From contig NZ_JBFAZP010000011.1 in NCBI RefSeq assembly GCF_040681875.1, positions 263,210 through 327,209 on the forward strand: a DNA stretch of 64,000 nucleotides. Direction: 5' to 3'. Made by a program: the position numbers and the translations under genes. The notes under the pieces are model-generated. The model was not told where the DNA came from. It was given only the letters and a program-made list of their open reading frames with translations, and did not search any database. Source of the DNA: Longispora sp040681875 (GTDB lineage: Bacteria > Actinomycetota > Actinomycetes > Mycobacteriales > Micromonosporaceae). Of the stretch, positions 58,199-64,000 are shown one piece after another; positions within the stretch are counted from its first letter, which is position 1, and every line of letters begins with the position of its first letter.

Positions 58199-59677
58199 AT
58201 GCTGGAGGGGTCGCCGCCTGAGGAGTACGTGGACTTCGTCTCCACGCACGTGGGGCAACTGCGTCACGCCGCGACCGCCTACGTCGGCCACGACCAACAG
58301 ACCGAGTCGGCGCTCCGCGAGGCCCTCGGCGCGCTGGCCACCCGGTGGAAGAAGCTCACGGAAGGCCAACGGCTGCCGTTCGTGACCCACCGGCTGGAGC
58401 AGAACCTCCAGGAGTGGCGCGACGACCCGCACGGCGGGCACCTGAACATCGACGCGACCGGCGGCGAACCGGTGCAGGTCGGCCTGCGCGGCCGGTCCTG
58501 GGTGCAGACCCCGGAGCAGTTGGCCGCCGCCGCGTGGGCCGGCGCGGGCCTGATCCGCCGGCGCCGGTTGCTGATCGGGGGCGGGGCGGTGGCCCTGGTC
58601 GGGCTGTTCGCCGCGAGCAGCCAGATCACCACCACCCCGGCCCCCGAGTCGACCGTCGAACCGCCGCCCACCTCGCTGCCCAAGGTCGTCTCGTTCGTAC
58701 CCGAGCCGGCCGAGCTGTCGGTGCTGCCCCGCCGGTCCAGCCCGCTGCCCACCCAGCTCAAGCCGCCGGCCGAGACGCCGACGCTGGCCAGCCGGCCGAC
58801 GCCCCGGGCGCTGGCCCTGGTCGCCAACGACATCGGCGTGTACGCGCTGGGCGCCGACGGCGAGTACCGGCTCATCCAGTTCCTCGACCCGTCCATCCCC
58901 GGCTGGGTGCAGCCCAGTTCCCTGTCCGCCGACGGCACCCGGGCCGCGTTCGGCCAGCGGGGCGTGATCTTCGTGGCGGACATGCCGACCGGGGTGGTCC
59001 GCCGGTTCGAGGTCCGGGGCTTCCACGCCCAGTTGACCTGGCTGCCGGACGGCCGGCTGCTCAGCGCGGACGGCGCCCGGTCCCGGGTGTTCGACCCGAC
59101 GGCGGTCGTGGCCCGCCCGGTCGCGTACGACGTGTCTTCGGTGGCGGTCGGTTCCGGCCCGGATCTCGTGGTGCTGGACCACACGATCGGGGGCAAGGCG
59201 CCGTCGATCTCGGTCTGGCCGGCGAGCGCCACCGAGGCCGAGCCGCCCAGCTCCGAGTTGGCCCCGCTGCCCACCGGCGCGCCGCGCCAGGTCACCGCCA
59301 TCGCCGTGAACGACGGGTTGCAGTGGGTCGGGTTCTGGGAGGGCACGGCGTGGCTGCGCGGGGACCTGATCGTGCGCGCGGCCAACGCGGGCTCGATGCG
59401 GGTACCGGCGAAGAAGGGTTTCGGCACTCCGCAGTTCGCCACGGTCGTCGTCGACCGGTCCGGCAAGGTGCGCGGAGTGCTCGTCCAGCAGCTTCTGAAC
59501 AGTTCCATTCCATCGGCGCCGATCGTTCTCGGCTGGCTCGCGGACGGCGTCGTACTCGTCCGTCTGGGGGATCCCAGCTATCGGCCGTTGGTCGCATGGG
59601 ACGTGGCTTCCGGCAAGTTGTCCCTGGTCAGCGGCTCGCACTCGGCCGACAGGGTTTCAGTTCCGTCGTTGTCCTGA
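58199..59677 (+). CDS. Membrane protein with external WD/propeller-like domain
   Basis: The 492-residue protein has an N-terminal helical part resembling a sigma-factor region 2 (VDFVSTHVGQLRHAATAYVG), one membrane helix (LLIGGGAVALVGLFAAS) and a proline-rich linker. A beta-propeller-like outer domain follows (LSADGTRAAFGQRGVIFVAD, ...LTWLPDGRLLSADG). The propeller recalls LpqB-like proteins. ATG has no ribosome site and TATCAAT lies just upstream, so it may be leaderless. Function unknown. Confidence 0.72.
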   Translation: MLEGSPPEEYVDFVSTHVGQLRHAATAYVGHDQQTESALREALGALATRWKKLTEGQRLPFVTHRLEQNLQEWRDDPHGGHLNIDATGGEPVQVGLRGRSWVQTPEQLAAAAWAGAGLIRRRRLLIGGGAVALVGLFAASSQITTTPAPESTVEPPPTSLPKVVSFVPEPAELSVLPRRSSPLPTQLKPPAETPTLASRPTPRALALVANDIGVYALGADGEYRLIQFLDPSIPGWVQPSSLSADGTRAAFGQRGVIFVADMPTGVVRRFEVRGFHAQLTWLPDGRLLSADGARSRVFDPTAVVARPVAYDVSSVAVGSGPDLVVLDHTIGGKAPSISVWPASATEAEPPSSELAPLPTGAPRQVTAIAVNDGLQWVGFWEGTAWLRGDLIVRAANAGSMRVPAKKGFGTPQFATVVVDRSGKVRGVLVQQLLNSSIPSAPIVLGWLADGVVLVRLGDPSYRPLVAWDVASGKLSLVSGSHSADRVSVPSLS

Positions 59678-59750
59678 CCTGTCACCCGTGACCTCGTTAA
59701 CGTGACATACATCTCGCCAACAGCACGGCGTCACCCTGAGCGCTAGACCT

Positions 59751-59772
59751 GTTCACTCTTCGTTCACCCGAC
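59751..59772 (+). promoter_or_regulatory. PHO box upstream of pstS
   Basis: GTTCACTCTTC (59751-59761) and GTTCACCCGAC (59762-59772) are adjacent 11-bp direct repeats matching the actinomycete PHO-box pattern, about 80 bases before the pstS start. They resemble the repeats at 1625-1667. Confidence 0.8.
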
Positions 59773-59854
59773 TTCGGGGAACCCGCAACCTGGCGCTCTT
59801 AACGTCCCAGGCATCCGGTGAGTAAGCCGGCTCCCTGCGTTGAGAGGTACCGAA

Positions 59855-60958
59855 GTGAAGCTCCAGCGGCTCGGCATGATCGCCGGCGTAGGCCTGACGG
59901 CGACGCTAGCGCTGACGGCATGTGGTTCGGACAACACCCCGACTCCCGGTGCCAGCAACTCCACGGCCGCCACCAAGATCGAGTGTGCGACCGGCTCGCT
60001 CGCCGTGGCTGGCTCCTCCGCGCAGAAGAACGCGATGGCGGAGTGGATCAAGAACTACACCACCGCCTGCCCCGGCGGGAGGATCGAGTACAACGGCAAC
60101 GGCTCCGGCGCCGGCATCCAGGGCTTCACCGCCAAGACCGCCGACTTCGCCGGCTCCGACTCGGCCCTCAAGGACACCGAGCAGGGCCCGGCCGACGCCC
60201 GCTGCGCCACCGGCAAGGCCGTCAACCTCCCGATGGTCACCGGCCCGATCGCGATCGTCTTCAAGGTCGAGGGTGTCGACAACCTGTCCCTGAAGCCGGC
60301 CACCATCGCCGGGATCTACTCGGGCAAGATCTCGAAGTGGAACGACCCGCTCATCGCGGCCGACAACGCGGGCGTCAAGCTCCCGGAGACCGCGATCCAG
60401 TCCGTGCACCGCTCGGACAGCTCGGGCACCACGGACAACTTCACCGACTACCTGACCTCGGCGGCCAAGGACGCGTGGACCTTCGGCAAGGCCAAGGAGT
60501 GGAAGGCCCCGGGCGGCGTCGGCTCCAAGGGTTCCGACGGCGTCGCGGCTGACGTCGCGAAGACCTCCGGCTCCATCGGCTACGTCGAGCTGTCGTACGC
60601 GGAGTCGGCCGGCCTGAAGATCGCCAAGGTCTACAACGCGTCCGGCGCGGCCGTCGCGCTCACCCCGGAGGCCGCCGCGGCGACCGTCGCGAGCGCCAAG
60701 GTCACCGGCACGGGCGACGACCTGAAGCTGAAGATCGACTACAACACGACCGAGGCGAAGGCGTACCCGCTGGTCCTGGTGACCTACGAGATCGTCTGCA
60801 CCGCGGGCAACACCGACAAGGCCCCGCTGATCAAGTCCTTCCTGACCTACACCTCCAGCAAGGACGGTCAGGCCGTACTCACCAAGCTGGGCTACGCCCC
60901 GCTGGACGAGACGGTCCGGGCCAAGGTCGCAGCGGTCGCGGCGAAGATCGCAGCCTAA
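59855..60958 (+). CDS. pstS: Phosphate-binding lipoprotein PstS
   Basis: PstS captures phosphate outside the cell for the ABC importer. The 367-residue protein has a lipobox LTAC (Cys23) and the phosphate-binding pattern VAGSSAQKNAM, YNGNGSGAGIQGF, DFAGSDSAL and HRSDSSGTTDNFTDYL. GTG at 59855 follows GAGAGG. The stop overlaps the pstC ATG (TAATG). Confidence 0.95.
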   Translation: MKLQRLGMIAGVGLTATLALTACGSDNTPTPGASNSTAATKIECATGSLAVAGSSAQKNAMAEWIKNYTTACPGGRIEYNGNGSGAGIQGFTAKTADFAGSDSALKDTEQGPADARCATGKAVNLPMVTGPIAIVFKVEGVDNLSLKPATIAGIYSGKISKWNDPLIAADNAGVKLPETAIQSVHRSDSSGTTDNFTDYLTSAAKDAWTFGKAKEWKAPGGVGSKGSDGVAADVAKTSGSIGYVELSYAESAGLKIAKVYNASGAAVALTPEAAAATVASAKVTGTGDDLKLKIDYNTTEAKAYPLVLVTYEIVCTAGNTDKAPLIKSFLTYTSSKDGQAVLTKLGYAPLDETVRAKVAAVAAKIAA

Positions 60959-61923
60959 TGCTGCCGAGTACGACCACCGAGCCCGTCGCCGGGGAGCTTC
61001 TCCCCCGGCGGCGGCGCTTCGGCGCGGAGACCATCTTCCGGTGGCTGACCACCGGCGCGGGCGTCACCGTCCTGGTGATCATCGTGGCCATCGCGACGTT
61101 CCTGATCGTGAAGGCCATCCCCGCCCTGAACGCGAACAAGGAAAACTTCCTCACCTACGAGGGCTGGTTCCCCAACGACGCGAGCCCCAAGTTCGGCATC
61201 GCGTCCCTCGCGTTCGGCACTGTGCTGTCCGCGACGATCGCGCTGCTGCTCGCGGTGCCGGTCGCACTCGGGATCGCCCTCTTCCTGTCGCACTACGCTC
61301 CGCGCCGGGTGGCCACGGCGCTCGGTTTCGTGATCGACCTGCTCGCCGCGGTACCCAGCATCGTGTTCGGTCTCTGGGGCCGGGAGTACCTGGTCGGTCC
61401 CGTCGCCGAACTGTCGACCTGGCTGAACCAGAACCTGGGCTGGCTGCCGATCTTCGGCGGCGACGGCCCGTTCGGCAAGTCGGTGCTGCTCGGCTCGGTC
61501 GTGCTCGCCATCATGGTGCTGCCGATCATCACCTCGCTCTCCCGCGAGGTGTTCATGCAGACCCCCACCGCGAACGAAGAGGCGGCCATCGCCCTCGGCG
61601 CGACCAAGTGGGAGATGATCCGCACCTCCGTCCTCCCCTACGGCCGCCCCGGCATCATCGCGGCCGTCCTGCTCGGCCTCGGCCGGGCGCTCGGCGAGAC
61701 CATCGCCCTGGCGATGACCCTCGGCGCGGGCTTCCTCATCTCGTTCAACCTGATCGAGGTCGGCGGCAACTCGATCGCCGCCAACATCGCCAACGGCTTC
61801 GGTGAGGCGGGCGAGATCGGTCGCGGCGCGCTCATCGCGTCCGGCCTGGTGCTGTTCACCATCACCCTGATCGTCAACATGACCGCCCGGATCATCGTGT
61901 ACCGGCGGAGGGAGTTCCGGTGA
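60958..61923 (+). CDS. pstC: Phosphate ABC permease PstC
   Basis: The 321-residue integral membrane subunit has six core helices and the permease-ATPase coupling loop EEAAIALGATKWEMIRTSVLPYGRPGI, seen in part (EEAAIALGATKWEMIRTSV). AAVPSIVFGLWG is typical of PstC. It overlaps pstS by one base and pstA by four. Confidence 0.95.
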   Translation: MLPSTTTEPVAGELLPRRRRFGAETIFRWLTTGAGVTVLVIIVAIATFLIVKAIPALNANKENFLTYEGWFPNDASPKFGIASLAFGTVLSATIALLLAVPVALGIALFLSHYAPRRVATALGFVIDLLAAVPSIVFGLWGREYLVGPVAELSTWLNQNLGWLPIFGGDGPFGKSVLLGSVVLAIMVLPIITSLSREVFMQTPTANEEAAIALGATKWEMIRTSVLPYGRPGIIAAVLLGLGRALGETIALAMTLGAGFLISFNLIEVGGNSIAANIANGFGEAGEIGRGALIASGLVLFTITLIVNMTARIIVYRRREFR

Positions 61924-62966
61924 TGGTCGCACTCACCGCACGCAGGTTGCCCCGGTTCGCCCCGGTCGGCATCGGTGCGGCCGCCGTGGTCGTGGCCGCC
62001 GTGCTCTGCTTCGGGCTGGGCCTGGGCGGCGTGGTCCTGATGGGCCTGTTCAGCGCGGTCCTGTTCGTCGTCGGCCTCTACATCGCGACCCGGATCGTCG
62101 AGGGCCCCCGGGCCGCGCGGAACCGGGTGGCCACGTCGTTCATCTACGGCGCGTTCCTGCTGGCCCTGATCCCGCTGGTCTCCGTCATCGTCACGGTGCT
62201 GACCAAGGGCACGGCCCGGCTGGACGGCAACTTCTTCGGCACCTCGATGAACCTGATCACGGCACGCGACGCGCACGGCGGGGCGTACCACGCGATCATC
62301 GGGACCCTGGAGCAGGTGGCCATCGCGGTGGTGATCGCGGTGCCGCTGGGCATCCTCGGCGCGGTCTACATCGTCGAGTACGGCCGGGGCAAGCTCGCCA
62401 AGGCCATCCAGTTCTTCGTGGACGTCATGACCGGCATCCCGTCGATCGTGGCCGGCCTGTTCATCCTGGCCTTCTGGGTCATGGTGATCACCCCGATGTT
62501 CTCGGCCGACGGCCGCCCGGTGCTCTCCGGCTTCGCGGCCTCCCTGGCGCTGGCGGTGCTGATGCTCCCGACCGTGGTCCGGTCGACGGAGGAGATGCTG
62601 CGCCTGGTGCCGAACGAGCTCCGCGAGGGCTCGTACGCGCTGGGCATCCCGAAGTGGAAGACGATCACCAAGATCGTGCTCCCGACCGCCGCCCCCGGCA
62701 TCGTCACCGGCGTCATGCTGGCGATCGCCCGGGCCGCCGGTGAGACCGCCCCGGTGCTGCTCGTGGCCGGTGCGAGCAAGGCGATCAACTTCGACCCGTT
62801 CTCCAGCCAGTCCTCCCTGGCGCTCTACGTGTACGACCAGGCCACCGACTCCTCCAAGTTCGCCCCCGGGCGGGCCTGGACCGCGGCGCTCACCCTGATC
62901 GTCATTGTTCTGACCCTGACCGTCGCGGCCAAGCTCCTGGCACGCCGCAGCAAGCTCTCGAGGTGA
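61920..62966 (+). CDS. pstA: Phosphate ABC permease PstA
   Basis: The 348-residue permease has an N-terminal extension with two extra hydrophobic segments, then the PstA core (MTGIPSIVAGLFILAFWV; coupling loop REGSYALGIPKWKTITKIVL). Start is GTG 61920 (overlapping the pstC stop) or ATG 61923. Confidence 0.95.
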   Translation: MMVALTARRLPRFAPVGIGAAAVVVAAVLCFGLGLGGVVLMGLFSAVLFVVGLYIATRIVEGPRAARNRVATSFIYGAFLLALIPLVSVIVTVLTKGTARLDGNFFGTSMNLITARDAHGGAYHAIIGTLEQVAIAVVIAVPLGILGAVYIVEYGRGKLAKAIQFFVDVMTGIPSIVAGLFILAFWVMVITPMFSADGRPVLSGFAASLALAVLMLPTVVRSTEEMLRLVPNELREGSYALGIPKWKTITKIVLPTAAPGIVTGVMLAIARAAGETAPVLLVAGASKAINFDPFSSQSSLALYVYDQATDSSKFAPGRAWTAALTLIVIVLTLTVAAKLLARRSKLSR

Positions 62967-62972
62967 CCTGAG

Positions 62973-63749
62973 ATGGCCAAGCGCATCGAAGCGGCCGGAG
63001 TGACCGCGTACTACGGAGCATTCAAGGCGATCGACAGCGTCAGCATGACGATCGAGCCCAAGTCGGTGACGGCGCTCATCGGGCCCTCCGGCTGCGGAAA
63101 GTCCACGTTCCTGCGGTCCATCAACCGCATGCACGAGGTACTGCCGGGCGCGCGCGTCGAGGGCAAACTGACGGTCGACCACCAGGACGTGTACGGCCGC
63201 GACGTCGACGTCACCGCCGTGCGCCGCATGATCGGCATGGTGTTCCAGCGCCCCAACCCGTTCCCCACGATGTCGATCATGGACAACGTGGTGGCCGGGC
63301 TGCGGCTCAACGGGGTGCGCGGCAAGGCCACCCTGGAGGAGGCCGCCGAGAAGGCACTGCGCGGGGCCAACCTGTGGAACGAGGTCAAGGACCGGCTCAA
63401 GAAGCCCGGCGGCGGGCTGTCCGGCGGTCAGCAGCAGCGGCTGTGCATCGCCCGGACCATCGCCGTCGAGCCGCAGATCGTGCTCATGGACGAGCCGTGT
63501 TCGGCCCTCGACCCGATCTCCACCCTCGCGATCGAGGACCTGATCTCGCAGCTCAAGGACCGCTACACCATCGTGATCGTCACGCACAACATGCAGCAGG
63601 CGGCGCGGGTGTCGGACCGGACGGCGTTCTTCTCCATCGAGAAGACGGGCGACCCGGGCCGGCTGGTCGAGTACGACGACACGCAGAAGATCTTCACGAA
63701 CCCGACCGAGCGCAAGACCGAGGACTACATCACGGGCCGGTTCGGGTAG
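62973..63749 (+). CDS. pstB: Phosphate ABC ATPase PstB
   Basis: The 258-residue ATPase has Walker A IGPSGCGKST, Q-loop MVFQRPNPFPTMS, signature LSGGQQQR, Walker B IVLMDEPCSALDP and the H-loop VTHNMQQAARVSD. It completes pstSCAB. It lies six bases after pstA. Confidence 0.96.
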   Translation: MAKRIEAAGVTAYYGAFKAIDSVSMTIEPKSVTALIGPSGCGKSTFLRSINRMHEVLPGARVEGKLTVDHQDVYGRDVDVTAVRRMIGMVFQRPNPFPTMSIMDNVVAGLRLNGVRGKATLEEAAEKALRGANLWNEVKDRLKKPGGGLSGGQQQRLCIARTIAVEPQIVLMDEPCSALDPISTLAIEDLISQLKDRYTIVIVTHNMQQAARVSDRTAFFSIEKTGDPGRLVEYDDTQKIFTNPTERKTEDYITGRFG

Positions 63750-63765
63750 ACGGAACAGCCCGTTG

Positions 63766-63801
63766 GGGCCTGTGCGGACACGTCAGTGTCCGCGCAGGCC
63801 C
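63766..63801 (+). terminator. Terminator of the pst operon
   Basis: GGGCCTGTGCGGACAC (63766-63781) pairs with GTGTCCGCGCAGGCCC (63786-63801), with one mismatch and a 4-base loop. The next ~145 bases show no gene. Confidence 0.85.
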
Positions 63802-63948
63802 TGCGCTGTCTACGCGGACGCCATCAGCCCAGGAAACACAACCCGGCCGAAGGTGGATTCGCGAACAGACCCGAGTCGAGATGTACCCGATGGCATTCGT
63901 TCCAAGGGACTGCCCCCGGTTTGGTTGACTCGCGGGGTTAGCGGTGTT

Positions 63949-64000
63949 CAGGCCGGTTGAGTGGCCTTGTGTAGTGTCTCAAACTCGATCGGGGTGAGTC
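63949..64000 (-). CDS. C-terminus of an IS3-type transposase (cut by window edge)
   Basis: On the minus strand the last codons read LTPIEFETLHKATQPA-stop, the characteristic end of IS3-family OrfB integrases. CTGCCCCCGGTTTGGTTGAC near 63911 may belong to the terminal inverted repeat. The rest of the element lies outside the window. Confidence 0.7.

Noticed and set aside
1..64000. CRISPR arrays, tRNA or rRNA genes
   Set aside because: No regularly spaced identical repeats with unique spacers, and no cloverleaf or rRNA-like segment, were recognised by eye.

Overview
The window is chromosomal DNA of a high-GC actinomycete. The mycothiol genes mshA and mshD, SenX3-RegX3 signalling, an HbhA-like protein, many GTG starts, frequent GTGA/ATGA gene overlaps and several apparently leaderless genes all fit Actinobacteria. 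A member of the Micromonosporales is the likeliest guess, but that is inference. No tRNA or rRNA gene was recognised.

Layout. Positions 1-2344 hold regX3 (cut by the window edge), senX3 and divergent phoU, with a PHO-box-like repeat between them. gpmA follows. Three paralogous MFS transporter genes then stand in a row (3.3-15.9 kb). The middle one is split by an 8,394-bp integrated element (4653-13046). Next come a YbjN-like gene, mshA, an SDR, murB, a macrodomain gene, a large LuxR-family ATPase regulator, an amidohydrolase, the hbhA/XRE/DUF2516 group, asparaginase, a BKACE enzyme, a domain-swapped RibD, an ArsR-efflux pair, ygfZ and a pabC-like gene. A surface-protein region (39.4-45.6 kb) contains a Kelch/carboxypeptidase-regulatory-like protein and an LPVTG-anchored protein. 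HD, NUDIX, DUF6879, secreted hydrolase, TetR-DHA2 efflux and Ig-like genes follow. The right end carries DUF1416 and cysA/sseA with a cysteine leader peptide, an lmeA-like gene, a glnR-type regulator, mshD and pstSCAB with its own PHO box. A piece of an IS3-type transposase lies at the edge.

From memory of the M. tuberculosis map, the gene content resembles two separate blocks there (about Rv0474-Rv0491 and Rv0814c-Rv0820). Here they are about 20 kb apart, so the phosphate sensor genes and the Pst transporter lie within 64 kb of each other.

The main accessory feature is the 8.4-kb element. It encodes a large serine recombinase, an FtsK/TraB-type DNA translocase and a string of small genes with very strong ribosome binding sites. 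One of these appears to start at CTG. It also has an XRE-UTRA fusion regulator behind three repeated operator-like sites, a membrane cargo gene, and no recognisable replication gene. Its boundaries are defined to the base by an ACCT core: deleting one copy together with the element restores an uninterrupted 404-codon MFS gene.
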